From: Henricia sp. BOLD:AAB3569
Lineage: Eukaryota > Echinodermata > Asteroidea > Spinulosida > Echinasteridae
Assembly (NCBI GenBank): GCA_037783545.1
Contig: JBBELK010000015.1
Location: forward strand, 1,736,001-1,800,000
DNA length: 64,000 bases
Direction: 5' to 3'
The notes under the pieces are model-generated. The model saw nothing but the letters and a program-made list of their open reading frames with translations, had not been told where the DNA came from and did no database searches. This document shows, in pieces, positions 21,530 to 33,619 of the stretch (positions within the stretch are counted from its first letter, which is position 1; each line of letters opens with the position of its first letter). Made by a program: the position numbers and the translations under genes.

Positions 21530-24500
21530 ATCTGTCAACTACATGTATACACCCCCTTCATTTTACAATATATAAAGTACATAGATGTACATGTGCACAC
21601 GTACATGTATAAAGGTTTAAATCTTAAATACATGTATTTAGTTCTACACTTGCAATAAAACTCACCACCAACATTAGAAGGTCCTGAAGCATGCAATCCT
21701 ACTCCTTACTGAAAAGGAAAAATCAACAATACCAGAATACACGCAATAGCTAACGACATTCTTACTTGAAGGAGCAGAGATAACGGCTTGTTGATGCATG
21801 CAGATGGCATAACAAAGGGCCTGGGAACTAGACCTGTGGTCGGAGCTAGTGCCATCTCGTCAGTGACTGTTGATGTGTTGTCTCACGAATTACAACAGAC
21901 TCAAGATTCGGCAGTTTGTATATCTGGTTCCGGAATCATTAGCTGCAATCGTCCCTGGGTGCCTCGTTTCTGAGCAGACTAGACCAATCTACATGTATGC
22001 AACGCGATCCATTCACATACATCTACTGTGCGTGGACTCCAGTGACCCAAATATGAGCATTTTTACAAGTGTGTTCTATGTCAGCCACTTAAGAAAATTA
22101 ACAATTATCTATCAAGTTTTTCACAGGCGGCTTCTAAATCAATTTACAATGCAGTAGGTCTGCTCCGTTTCCAACCATATGTTGAAGGACAGCGGTATCA
22201 CGTTTCAGGCATGACAGCACCAACGTCTACAGAGCCATAAAAACCAATTTATAGCAAGAAATTTGACGAGATGCAGAAACACAACATCTTAAAAACCGCA
22301 TCCATTCAAAGCATAAATTCAAGCCAGTACAAAGACTGGGGGAGTGCACAGTCCAATTTCTGCTTATCCCGAAGCATGGACTTTGCCCCAGCATCTCAGT
22401 ATGTTTCCTTGCATCTTAATGCCTTAATATCATTAGCAATGAGACGGTTCGGCAGGCATGAGAATGGTACACTCAACCTCACCACTGCAGATCCCCCTCT
22501 CCAAGCATATTGACTCCACTGATAACAGATTCATGTACTTGTCATATATGCAGATGGCCGTTATGATTCATCCCAATTTAAATGAAGTCTCCAGAGCAGT
22601 CCATAGAGAATGATTAATCCAGTTATGATGCACACACTTATCCCACTATTCCAAGCCTATAGGATACCAGGTGTAGAGGTACTGCAAGATTTTTTCTAAT
22701 TCCCAAATCACAGCCGAAATAGTTCACTAAAAATCAATAACGTGTCTGTGCTTTGTATTAATTATTTGATGAGCCCAAAAATCTATAAATGTACAATGTA
22801 AATACAGGTGGTACGCTTGTAGCTCTACGAGTACATGTACATGTACGTACTGTTTTACATATTCCTAGGACATGCATGCATTATGCATACGTACCGTTAC
22901 GTATAATGCATGTACGTACATGTAGTGTCCTTAAATACTGAAGTATTGTCACCTTGCTTTCCAGCCTGTCTCCGTAAAAAAAGTATAAATAAAGTCCAAG
23001 GGCAATACAATTACTATTGTGTGAATAACATTTCCCTTATAAATACAAAGGATCATCATGGGATTAAATTAAAGTTTGATATTTGTACTGAATATGGGCT
23101 CTGGGGATATGACAACTTGTAACCATTTCAGCAAAGCATAGAAGATGTACAGACAATAGAAAAAGTAATTAAAAGATGTTTATTTAAATTATCCTATAAA
23201 ATTTAACTACGTAAACTGAATTAAATGTTTATGTGGCACTCAATAAAGTTTTCCTTATGCTGAAATTTAAAAAATATTGCTTGCATTAATTTAAATTCAA
23301 TATATAAAGCAGTGTACTGTACTTGATGACAAATGCGTCCACATAGTCTTGGTCTAGTATACTATTATCCACTTTCTTTTCTCTATTTCCAATTAATGTG
23401 AGAAAACTAAAGTGTTTTCTAAACAAGAGATCTGTAAGTTTGGAGCGTAATCCAAAACTAAATGAAGATTTTAAAATTTCTTAAATTAATGAAATAATAT
23501 CTCGATCTATAAAGAAATGTCCATATTTTACAATCATATTACAAAAATTAACAGAATAAATTTGACTGGGCACACTGTGCCATCACATTTTCAAGAAATA
23601 GTTGAGAATGCATGTTTAAAAAAATGCCTTTTTGTCAATTTTATTGATTATCTGTCCCTCACTCATACAAACAACCTCCGCATAAAATTGTAAAGTCAAT
23701 TTCAACATGTGATAAACTGGGTGTGTGTATTAACATCAGTAGAAGGTAAACAAACAGGTTTACTTTAGTTTTCATTTGTTGACTAAGGAAAGGCATTTGT
23801 CTCTTGATTTCCGTCCCTTACACGTGAGGGATGGAATTGGATCACGCTCTTTGTCAAATTTTTGCAGAACCAGTCACATTTTAAATTTGTTCCTCCTTGC
23901 TCTTTTTAGGAGGGGTCAAATAGGCGCTCCCCTGCACCCCACCTTCCAACCCTCCCCCCATGTGATGCCCATGGCACATGTGCATACATTTAAGTAGGCA
24001 AATACCTAAGTATGGTACATGTACATACATGTATGCAGGCCACTCACTCAAACTTCTGATGCTAATGACCCATGGCAGTCAGGGAAAGTTACCAGTGATT
24101 GTGAATAGCCCCCTCTCCTGGCCAGTGACTGCCAATTCTGGCTGCTTGCAAGAATTTTAACGAGCAAACTCCTGGGTCTATGCTTGCTCAGGCTTCACAG
24201 TGGGAAAGGAGAATATTATTTTGAGCAAGGATGGCTAGATAATTACATGTACATATTGGGTGTCTCCAGTGTAGAGCTTTTCTGGCAATTAAGGCATCAA
24301 TGTTTTCCTTCAAACACTGTCTCAAAATTGAAGAAACCTTCCTAATGCGTAAACAGAATTGGAAATGGAACTATCCCCATGCATCACTAAAGATGTACAT
24401 GTACTTTAGCTCAGTACCTCATCTACATGTACATGTACGTCCCGATAAAACAATGAAAAACTGTGTCCATAAGCATGCTTTAACCGCAGGTCAGACAATT

Positions 24501-24680
24501 TTTTTTTCAATTAAAAATTTCCCATGTTTGTGTTTATAACAAAACAAATTTCCTGAGAAGCAGATTAATTATCATATTTATAAGATAGTTAATAATAAGA
24601 TTTTAAAAATTGTTTTTGAGCCAAAAACTCGTAGTCACGTTCAAATTCTGATACATGTAGGTGTCAGATTACTGTAGTAC
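21530..24680. other. No gene recognised; 3.1 kb AT-rich stretch
   Basis: No supported exon. At 22829-22925 there is a palindrome-rich cluster of TACATGTACGTAC and ATGCATGCATTATGCATACG blocks. 23160-23660 is especially AT-rich. C-rich tracts lie at 23930-23962. Short plus-strand ORFs near 22271 and 23776 lack coding character. Confidence 0.55.
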
Positions 24681-24684
24681 ACAG

Positions 24685-24825
24685 TAAAAGGCACAGACTC
24701 GTCAGCAATGCGCGCGCGCCAAATTCATGCATTGAAATAAGCAGCTCCGTAGCAAAGGCATGGAGCTGCGTATTTCGTGGCACAAGTTTGGCGCGCGCGT
24801 ATTGCTGACGAGCCTCTGCCTTTAA
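24685..24825. mobile_element. MITE-K copy 2
   Basis: Palindromic, with AAAGGCACAGACTCGTCAGC at the left and GCTGACGAGCCTCTGCCTTT at the right. It carries the longer interior with GCAGCTCCGTAGCAAAGGCA and GGAGCTGCGTATTTCGTGG that copy 1 lacks. GCGCGC runs occur inside both arms. Confidence 0.88.
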
Positions 24826-24829
24826 TGAT

Positions 24830-26090
24830 AAGATAACAAATTCCAAAAATTGCCACGTTATTTCGAGTCTTGAAATGTTTTGAGCCGTGTAAGAGATGAC
24901 CCAGGTCAGTGCTTCTCCATGTTAAAATTTGAAGTGTGAAAGGAAACTCTGCGTTAAATTTAACCAATGTTATTTGCCTTCATAGCCTACGGTTTATTTC
25001 TTCCCATGCAAACAACACTATAATGAGTATCATGGGATCCACAAAAGCTTAGTGCATACAATGCTCAATGGTCATTTATTATACATGTACATGTATAATT
25101 TACATTGTCTGATTATCCTCAGAAAGAAGCAAAAGCCCATTGTTTCACACAGTTGCATGTATTTATTGATGGATTTCCATCTTCATCTGCACTCTGTTAA
25201 CTGGCTTAAAGCAAACATCGATGTACACGTAGTGTACACTGGAGCAAATTTATGCACTTGTATCGGTACATATTTTAAAAAGGTTTTCAATGATGCCAAG
25301 ATTGCCATGGTGACATCACGGCTTTATGGCATTTTCAATTCATCTTGTCTCCAGGGCTGCACTATGGTACAGTGGCTTATTACTTAGTGGCTTGTATGGT
25401 AAAGTAGAGGCTTTTAGTTTGCAAAGGTGCTGAGCACCAAACTTTATGCTCAATTAAGCACATCAGTTACAAGATACTAAAGGTACAAACTTGTAATACC
25501 AGATTTTTCAGCTACAGTACCATAGGTTAAATTGCCCCTGGACCAAGCACCCTTTGAGTTTGATCTTCTAATAGAAGTGCCCTTTTGCTGTAAATATTTC
25601 AGGTTTCTTTTTTTTTTTGTGTGTGTGTAGTTGTTGGGTTTTTTTTTGCTCTTATAGTGCAAGCTGCCAAAACCCATTATGGAAAATATTAAATCACTAA
25701 TATTTAAAATTCAATCAACTGGCCTTCCCAACAAGGTGTTTCAAACAACGTTTACAAAGGGCTCTTTTTGCACCTCCAACTGGGTACTTAACACTTACTC
25801 CAATGCAGGTCCAAGGAAAGATAATCTGCAGTATAAATGAAGTAATTATCTTGGAATCCTCAATTTATATTTCTTGCCATATTTCATTATATTTCTTCAG
25901 GCAAACCAGCATGAGGTGTTACACTAGAGGTCATTTTGTACAATTATAGCACTGTCCTGAAGACACCCATGTAATTAAACAATATCTGGTCAATAAAACA
26001 CAGAACCTGAAATCATTGCAGTTGTACAGCGAAGATGTGGTTAAGATGGTGTTCCATTGAGTCCACATTGTTTCCTCTTTGCTATTTTTC
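24830..26090. other. No gene recognised; poly-T and (GT)n
   Basis: A T-rich and (GT)n stretch lies at about 25607-25650. The rest is AT-rich without a supported exon. Confidence 0.55.
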
Positions 26091-26094
26091 ATTT

Positions 26095-26373
26095 GGGGCA
26101 CTATGGCCGAGTGGTGTAGCATGCTGAATCCAAGGCTTTGGTACATAAATCCACAGGTCGTGGGTTCGAATCCCTTCCATGGTGTGTGTGCTCTTGTGCA
26201 AGGCACTTTGCCATGAGTTGCTTCTCTCAACCCAGGTGTATAAATGGGTACCAGCATCATACTGGGAAGGTAAACAGACTCGCTGTGTGGGTGGAATGGC
26301 GAACCCCCCACAGCAAACTTGAAAGAGGAGTCTGGCCCCCTCGCTAATGAAAGAGAGATGGGCACTCCAGGTT
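26095..26373 (+). repeat. tRNA-derived SINE (Ser/Leu-type head)
   Basis: The head GGGCACTATGGCCGAGTGG contains an A-box-like region, and GTGGGTTCGAATCCC is a B-box. Downstream is a conserved SINE-like body: CTTGTGCAAGGCACTTTGCC, then TTGCTTCTCTCAACCCAGG and TGTATAAATGGGTACC. This order is widespread in invertebrate and chordate tRNA-SINEs. No clear poly-A or short-repeat tail or target duplication was found, and the cloverleaf does not close, so it is not a working tRNA gene. Confidence 0.85.
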
Positions 26374-26691
26374 GTAATTACAAACACGACCTTTACATTT
26401 ACTTTCCATTTTGGCTCTCAATTAAGTTTGTTATTATCTTTTTTAATAAAGCTTAATCATTTCATTGTATTTTCATAAAAGATATCTGCCTTAATTCCGG
26501 AATATGAACTACCGGTACATGTACTGTACAGACAGAATTGTAGGCCTACCCTTTTATCTTTTAATAGAAAAAAATAAGCATCGCAAATACCAAAATTTGT
26601 AAAGTTCATGATGGGAAAAGCTTTGGAATGCCATAAAGCACACCACATGGTATACTGACAGCAATATCACAGGGAATTGTATTGGCCTCAG

Positions 26692-26793
26692 CAGGGACGG
26701 ATTGCAATATGCAGTTAAGACCGGTCTATAGGCATAGCTTGCTAACGCGTCTCAGACCAGTGGCTAAGTCGATTTTATTGCAATCCGCCCCTG
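26692..26793. mobile_element. MITE-P copy 1 (CAGGGGYGGATTGCAATA ends)
   Basis: CAGGGACGGATTGCAATA at the left and TATTGCAATCCGCCCCTG at the right are inverted with about two mismatches. It is a 102-bp deletion form of the 610-bp element at 62111-62720, sharing the ends but little interior. Confidence 0.8.
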
Positions 26794-26799
26794 GTGTGC

Positions 26800-27318
26800 A
26801 AAAACAAATCAAAGTGTTTCCCCTCTGATATTGATGCATAGGTCAATATAGGGCATTTTGTGCAGGTCACTGCATTTTAATACAATTCACTTCACTCCAC
26901 ACATCCAAATCGCATTTTGTATAGAAAAAATAAGATGTAATGTTTTAGCAGCGGATTGAAGAGTACAATTTGTTTTTCTTCAGGCATACATACATGTACT
27001 GTACAATGTGTATGCACATGTACATGTACATGTACCTAGGGTGTTTCAAAATAAAATGAAATATTTGTCAACCAGAATTTCAAAAATTCAAGTGATTTTA
27101 AATAAACGAGTGAGCTTGGTGAGCCCTGCAAATATATAACATATAAAGAGATTACCATTTTAAAAAGGTTAAATAAACAACAGTATTCCTGAAAAAAAAT
27201 TTAATTAAAATCTGATTTGCCAGAGTATAACACATCAGTAAGCAAACAATGCTATGGGGAGGGAACTGTGATTAAAACATTTATTAATTAAAACCTTTAG
27301 ATGTGTTGTCCTACGGCT
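26800..27318. other. No gene recognised
   Basis: AT-rich DNA with an alternating TACATGTAC cluster at about 26990-27035. Confidence 0.5.
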
Positions 27319-27320
27319 TT

Positions 27321-27974
27321 ATGCACCTGTCAATTGTAATCCCGGCCCCGGGGGCCCCGGGACTTTGGAGAAAGTAGCGGGGACATGGCCGGGGATGTCC
27401 AAAAAATCGTGCCCCGCTAGCCGGGACAATAGCGGGGACTTGGCCGGGGTTGTACAATTTGTTGCCCCGCTATACCGGGACAATAGCGGGGACATAGCCG
27501 GGGTTGTACAATTGTGTTGCCCCGCTATAGCGGGGACATAGCCGGGGTTGTACAATTGTGTTGCCCCGCTCTACCGGGACAATAGCGGGGACATAGCCGG
27601 GGTTGTACAAATTTGCTGCCCCGCCCCACCGGGACAATAGCGGGGACTTTGCGTTGTACTGTTATGCCCCGCAAGTTAGGGCCGGGACCGCGCGGGGGTT
27701 GTCCAAAATGCCCCGCATGTCGGGGCCGGGATTGTGCGGGGGTTGTACTAAATGCCCTGCATGTCGGGGCCGGGATCGTGCGGGGGTTGTACAATAATAC
27801 CCCGCATACCGGGGCCGGGGTATAGCTGGAGATGTACAAAATCAAGTACCCCGCAGGGCCGGGCACGTAGCGGGGACGTAGCGGGAGTGTCACGCTGGGC
27901 CACTTGGACATCCCCGGCCCAGTCCCCGCTAGTCCCGGGTCTCCCGGGGCCGGGATTACAATTGACAGGTGCAT
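27321..27974. mobile_element. Element-Q, inverted ends around a GC-rich satellite core
   Basis: The termini ATGCACCTGTCAATTGTAAT and ATTACAATTGACAGGTGCAT are inverted, and each continues into CCCGGCCCCGG. The 650-bp core is very GC-rich in an AT-rich neighbourhood. It consists of two opposed tandem arrays: units with TTGTACAATTGTGTTGCCCC and CGGGACAATAGCGGGGACAT at 27390-27650, and units with ATGCCCCGCATGTCGGGGCC and GTGCGGGGGTTGTAC at 27660-27830. Almost every unit holds CCCCG/CGGGG palindromes. Related termini lie at 539-557 and 33311-33329. Confidence 0.85.
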
Positions 27975-27979
27975 TATTT

Positions 27980-29340
27980 GCCTAGTCTTTTGCAGTTCAA
28001 ACGATATCATATTTATCAAAAACAGCCAGGTTATTTATTGGTTCAGTTATTGGTTCAACTGTGTAATTTTCTTGTCTTTTTCCCTTTGTTTCAGAAAAGA
28101 AATAGCCCCACCTTTTTTTTTTACTTTGAGTTAAAATGCTGCTGCCCACATCCTGGCTCCACTAGTACTGTAATCTGTAGATATGGAAGCCAGCCGACCA
28201 ACGAGGCAAACAGAAAAGAAAAACATTTCCAGCCACCATACAGTATATAGTGTATTAAACAGAAAACCCAGAAAGCATCAAAATAGGGAATTAATGTAAC
28301 ATAAACATCAATTTCAGCAACACAAATAAGTTTCTTTGAATCCAAACATTATTGGTATCATGGCAGACCATGCGGGCTGCATTCATTTCCTCATCTTGTT
28401 TATATAATATACTCCCCATCTAGCCTGCGTTCACACCATATCCAAGTTGGGACAAGTACATGCTATAGAGGACAGGCTCTTTTTGACCAAGATTGTCTGC
28501 AGATTGTTTACATGATCCAGAATCATGGATTGAAGGGAATCACGGACTGCTTTCACTCTCTTGTTCCCACCCCCTCCCCGAAGTCCTGCCCCCGCCCCCT
28601 CTCCTTCCATTAATTAGGGTTCCAAACACTTCAGTGTTCCTGTTTAAAAACATTTGAGACTTTGTCCCCTTTCGGACCCCTTATTTACAGAATAATCTGC
28701 GATTTAAAGTGAGTATCCATCTGACCACTGAGGGCATAGCCTCTCAAATGAGGCTGCCATGGCATTCACAATTGGCATTCTCAATTGGTCTATAGAGTAT
28801 GCCTGTGAAAAGACTAACAGGAAGCTGACACAAACCCATTTCTGTGAGCACTGAGCAAAACCTGCTGTACAAATTCACTGCATGAGGCTTGAAATCACAC
28901 ATCAATCTATGGAAGACACTAGGTACAATGCTTGATCGCTTTCATCGATGATTTGTGTACCATAAAGATCCAACCTATCAATTTGCATGCTAGTCTTCTC
29001 TCCAGCAATATGCATATGTACAATACGCAATAGAAGGCCAGCAAGGGGCCAGCTGGTCTGGATCGTGTGAGTCTAACAGGAAGAGAGTGTACATGCTTGG
29101 GCCATCAGTCAGGCATGAGGTGATCTGGCTTCCTGACCTCGGCAAGAGTCAACACCAACTGATTTTTAGGATGAGAAGAGAGAGTAAAGTGGATGTACAA
29201 GATAGAGCCACCTGCTCTGGGAGGATGGTAACCTTGGGGTTGACCCAGATGATGATGAAAAGATATGACAAGGGGGAGTGACACAAACAGTGTCTTTACA
29301 CACGAAACGACAAAGGTGGATACAGATCTGGCATTTATAT
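27980..29340. other. No gene recognised
   Basis: Unique-looking sequence with no supported exon. There is a C-rich patch at 28566-28605. A 64-codon plus-strand frame at 29087-29281 lacks splice or homology support. Confidence 0.5.
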
Positions 29341-29345
29341 TGCAA

Positions 29346-29748
29346 CTGTAAAACTGAACATTTGCCGCGTTTCCACTACACCTTGATTCGTCTTCAACTC
29401 ACTTAACTTACAAACTGACAAAGTCACTGCTAATTGTGACCGCAGCGCATGTGTGGGCTGTTTTGTGTTGCAGGACCGGCGCTGGATTCATCAGTTAGGC
29501 CTAAATCTACCACATGCCAGGCACTGCACAGGGTCCACCCCAACAACGTTCAAATTGCCAAATCTGTATTCGGGTAGCGTTTACACTACAACAGAAACCT
29601 TGACAATTGCGGGGTTCAAGCTGGGTCTGATTCACCTTTTTCAATCAACATTTTGCATTTACACTCAGCACTTACCCGGCTTCAACTCGCCTTTTTGGAA
29701 ATTGCGGAGTTCGATTCAGCATAGGCGAATCTAGTGTAAACAGGCCTA
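29346..29748 (-). mobile_element. MITE-L copy 2
   Basis: In reverse orientation relative to 18918-19392 it shares the modules AAACTGAACATTTGCCGCGT, GTATTCGGGTAGCGTTTACA, CACTTACCCGGCTTCAACTC and the terminal CGAATCTAGTGTAAACAGGC. It is more diverged and lacks the CCCGGG palindrome region. Confidence 0.85.
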
Positions 29749-29749
29749 A

Positions 29750-30410
29750 AGAACATGAACATTTTAGGCCTACTGTACAATGTAGGACCTATGTGGCATT
29801 TGTTAAAATGTTAATGTTGTGTCGCATTTCCTTTGCTTACAGAACAAATTAACCTTTTTTTTCAAGCCCGAGAATTAAAGAAAAAACCAGGATAGTAAAG
29901 AAGGAGGTAAGCTTGAATATTTCTCCCTTTTTGTTAATCCAGTTCCTGGATTAACTGACGAACGGAAGCACACTGAGCAATCCCAGATGTACCGTACTTA
30001 CAACTCAGAATAAATATCCACTATACATGTTGGTTTGCAGAGAGGAGTCTTTTGTAATTCCTTGCCTACGTAAGAACGATATTCCCCAAAGATACGGCAA
30101 CTTGATAAACAGCCCGCACAACTGTGTAATAACACACACATTGTCGGGACTCACCTTAAAAACAAATTTGAAGAAAACAGGTAATTTTCTCCAGTTGCAG
30201 TTTATTAGCTTTTGAATAATTCACTTTTTAAAATAAAAAATGAATAAATAAATAAAGAAGTTGCCAAGGGGAAAGTTATGCAGTATACAAAGTACATGTA
30301 CAATTTTGGGGACGTCAACAATGCTTTGTTGCATCATTTTTACCTTATTGCTCCACAATTTTCCAAAAGCCAAAAGCCTCATGCTCTGCCGAGTCGGCCC
30401 TGATGCCCCA
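29750..30410. other. No coding gene recognised; possible non-coding exon signals
   Basis: On the plus strand an acceptor-like TTCCTTTGCTTACAG| (29842) is followed about 65 bp later by AAGGAG|GTAAGC (29907). All three frames between contain stops, so this could only be an untranslated exon. An AATA-rich run lies at 30236-30260. No exon is called. Confidence 0.35.
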
Positions 30411-30413
30411 TTG

Positions 30414-30663
30414 GCAGGCCTCGAAATGTACAAAGGCAACGGAGGCCAGTGGCCACTGTGCTTAAACAAACTGGCCCTAAAGCTCCTCTTACATGTATGT
30501 TTTTGGGGCCAGTGTGGCTGCAATGCCTTTATCATCTTTCCTGTACCGGTAGAGCACCAGCAAAGTGGCCTAAGTGCCCTGCGAACTGGCCTTGCTGCCT
30601 CAAAATAACAGACAATTTTTAGGCCAAAGTGCTGCCCTAAAAAGTCTAAATTTCGAGGCCTGC
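30414..30663. mobile_element. MITE-F copy 2
   Basis: Clean inverted ends, GCAGGCCTCGAAAT and TTTCGAGGCCTGC. The interior repeats GGCCAGTG and GTGGCC-type motifs. It pairs with the copy at 7727-7890. Confidence 0.75.
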
Positions 30664-30669
30664 ATTAGG

Positions 30670-32470
30670 CCTACACACTGAGGCCAGCAAGGCAGCATGA
30701 CCTATCCCCTTAGTAGACATTTCATGAAGCTCACACAATATCAAGAAAGCTCGTAAATTTCACAAACCTCAGATTTTCCTAAATGTCAAAACCTAAAGTC
30801 CATGACAAATGGATCTCAAGAGAGAAGCAAAAACACAGACAGACAACCAAGGACTGGATGAAATTCAAGGACTGGACGGGATTCAAATGATCTGATGAAG
30901 TTCTAAACCTGTTTGAAATCAGCAGAGACTTGCACTCATATGGGTGTGTACAGAACAAGCCAATTTGAAATGCCTGGATCTGAACCAATCGTCAACAGTA
31001 TGCAAATAGATGTACATGTAGATACATGTATACTGCAGTGTTTCCCCTGAAATTTGACTAGCGTGAGGTCGGGAAATGTAACATAACGGAGTACATGTAC
31101 CGTGACAGATACAGTGAATGCTATTACACCGTGTACATGTACATTACATTGACATAATAACGTCATGTACAACTACGTACATATATAAACCAGGTTTTAC
31201 CCTACATCTAGAATGTAAAGGCCAGTGGTCCAGAAACTGCTAAACAGGGGGGCAAAATGTACCTGGGCTGCCAAAGGCATGCCAGCACTATAGCCCTGGG
31301 GGCATGCTCCCCATAAAATTATGAAATATTTAAGGCATTTTCCTGCAATCTGAAGCATACTGTGGGCCTTATCTTGATGTATGATCACACTATTTCAACT
31401 AAAAAGTAAAAAAGATTTCCTGGGCCTGCAAACAGGGGGATATACGCTGGCTCTGCCCTATGCTGGATAGGTATGGTACATGTACATGTATGGCACTATA
31501 CCTGTTTTAATGTGACCAGCCTTGAATAATCAGACTGGATTTAATGTCATAATGTATTTTATGTAAATGCATGCCGTCGGCCTACCGTACATGTACATGT
31601 ATGTACATACGTGTAGTCTTATTTATACACAGATTGGCTGTCAAAAATAGCACTGTAACATAAAGTGCACCATGGATTGGTTAATTCTATATTCAAAATG
31701 CACAAAGTTCTAAAAATGTATGTGGGTACTGAGCCAAAAACAATGTGTGTATTGCTTATGTGAGTGCACAGTGAATATGCTAATTACTACATGTATGACA
31801 GGTTCAGTATTACATGTAGCACATAAATTGGATACCATAAATTTGGCATCGACCCATGAATCAGTCTTTTTGTACATGTACCGGTACATGTATGTACATG
31901 TATCTCAAAAAGCCAAAAGTTCCCAGGGATATTCCACATTTTGTTGCAGCAGATCACAAATGTGTTACGCATCGCCTGTTGTTTTGCAAAATCTGGGGAG
32001 GTAATTACAGATGGTGTAATCTCCACATATATCTGATAAAAGGAGTGCTTGCATTCATTTGATTGTACACTGCAGGGCGATCAATGTTGTTTGGTGCATG
32101 GCTGCACAATGTGATTGGGTTCCATGTTAGAGCCACACACACCAGATGGCATATCTGGCACCATCTACAGAGGCTCATCACATTCCTTACACACATTCCT
32201 GAAAAGTCAAACAAAATGTATGGACCAGGTTATAAATAAATCTGGGTCCAAGCTCAGTGTGAATTATTTACATTACATTACATTACGTGAGGTACAGTAT
32301 TGATTGCAAGAAGGGTGTCTGTACCCCCTTAGAAATCACAAAGGGTAGTTAACAGAGCTCTAAGACAAAGTAAGATTGTTTCTTTTTAACGCACAATGTA
32401 GGAGGCAAAATGTTAATTAGGGTTTGTTTTGCCCTTACCTAACTTAATTATTTAACACTGCATACTTAGG
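30670..32470. other. No gene recognised; TACATGTA-rich
   Basis: Dense TACATGTA clusters lie at 31008-31030, 31470-31490, 31583-31612 and 31870-31905 (with ACCGGT in the last). A short (ATTAC)n run lies at 32270-32286. No supported exon. Confidence 0.55.
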
Positions 32471-32479
32471 GCTTTCCCA

Positions 32480-32550
32480 AGACACTATGAACAACTTCAT
32501 AGCGTGCCCAGGTGGGACACGAACCCACGACCTCCTGCAAACAAGGCAGA
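32480..32550 (-). repeat. tRNA-like SINE fragment
   Basis: On the minus strand, GAGGTCGTGGGTTCGTGTCC carries a B-box-like GGGTTCGTGTCC within tRNA-style spacing. The A-box half is not recognisable, so this is a truncated SINE head or tRNA pseudogene. Confidence 0.45.
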
Positions 32551-33150
32551 CGTAAGAAGCAAAATGTCACTATTTTACTTTGGAAGAACTTTATTTTCCC
32601 CTGACTTTCTGTTGTCTAAAAATTAATCATGCTGAATCTAGACCACACTCTTCACAAAGTACTGACAAATCCTCAACAGATGTGCCATTCTATTCTCCAA
32701 GGCCCCTTCCCACTCATTTTATGCCTCTGGTATGTAGGTGTAGGTGTCTGTAGTTCACACAAAGTTCTGATGACCTGAATTCCAACTTTGAGTTCTCAGA
32801 TTCCCAATTACTGCACTTTTTTAGGGGTGAAATTTCCACACCTTGTCAACTATGATTGACAAAAGTGCAAGTTTACGGGGTGGATGAACTGTGATGTACC
32901 AGTACAGTGTAGGAAACTCCACACATAACAATACAAACACAATAAAACATGTGTACATCTCAGGGATTTACAATACCTGAACAAATAAGATATCATTTGA
33001 TGTCCTCGTCACAGCCATGCCAGCAGTTCCAATCAAAATGTCCCTACTCCAAAGTTATTAGTTCATCCATACACAGACAGCATACACTATAATAGGATGT
33101 CTCTTCCATTTTCTATTAAATGTAGACATGGCTAAGAAATTATGTGTATA

Positions 33151-33329
33151 TGGGGGGAGGGGTGGGAGGGGGTGGGGTGTAGGGGTAGGGGTGGAAGTGG
33201 GGTGGGGGGGGGGGGGGGGTAGGGGGGGGGGGGGGGGTAGGGGGGGGGGGGGGGGGTGGGGGGGGGGGGGTGGGGGGGGGGTGTAGGGGAGTGGTGAGGG
33301 CGCGGGGGGAACAATTGATAGGTGCATTA
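33151..33329. repeat. G-rich simple repeat ending in Element-Q terminus
   Basis: A 160-bp tract of almost only G and T on the plus strand, with G runs up to about 18, ends in GGGGGGAACAATTGATAGG and TGCATTA, the Element-Q terminus. Assembly across such homopolymers is unreliable, so the length is uncertain. Proline-rich minus-strand frames here are artefacts. Confidence 0.85.
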
Positions 33330-33330
33330 C

Positions 33331-33492
33331 AGTCTCGGGAAAAGTTCCCTGGTCAATTTTCCTGGGCAGAAGTTGGCCAGGAAAAGTAACCGCTGGACTC
33401 GGGAAAAGTTACTGAGTGAAAAACTTCCCAGGGAAAAGTACCCATCTTCACGGTAAGTTTTCCCAAAAAAAGTCCAATGCGGAAAGGCCTTA
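33331..33492. mobile_element. MITE-R copy 1, partial
   Basis: It matches the right half of 48449-48831 over GGGCAGAAGTTGGCCAGGAA, AAGTAACCGCTGGACTCGGG and AAAGTCCAATGCGG-AAGGCC. The left half is missing. It joins directly to the Element-Q terminus, so one of the two inserted into or truncated the other. Confidence 0.8.
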
Positions 33493-33619
33493 AGAAATGA
33501 CGTGTACATGGACACTTCGCTGAAATTTGACGCTGAAATCTGGGGAAAGTATGATCCCCACCAGACATGCTGCAGCGCCAATCAAAATGTCCCCACTTTA
33601 AAGTTATTAGTTGGCCGTT

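Larger units (their letters stand above)
33028..33612. repeat. Direct repeat bracketing poly-G tract and MITE-R
   Basis: A 35-bp sequence starting CCAATCAAAATGTCCC and ending AAAGTTATTAGTT is present at 33029-33063 and again at 33577-33612, with a few changes. Between them lie the G-rich tract, MITE-R and 120 bp of other sequence. This looks like a local duplication later invaded, or flanks duplicated with the insertion. Confidence 0.65.

Noticed and set aside
27525-28019. 164-codon minus-strand frame rich in Pro/Gly/Arg
   Set aside because: Lies over the GC satellite core of Element-Q; periodic sequence explains the open frame.
29843-29909. Acceptor-donor pair that could bound a plus-strand exon
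   Set aside because: All frames contain stops and there is no neighbouring exon; at best an untranslated exon.
33058-33327. Proline-rich minus-strand frames
   Set aside because: Product of the poly-G tract; no splice sites or conserved features.
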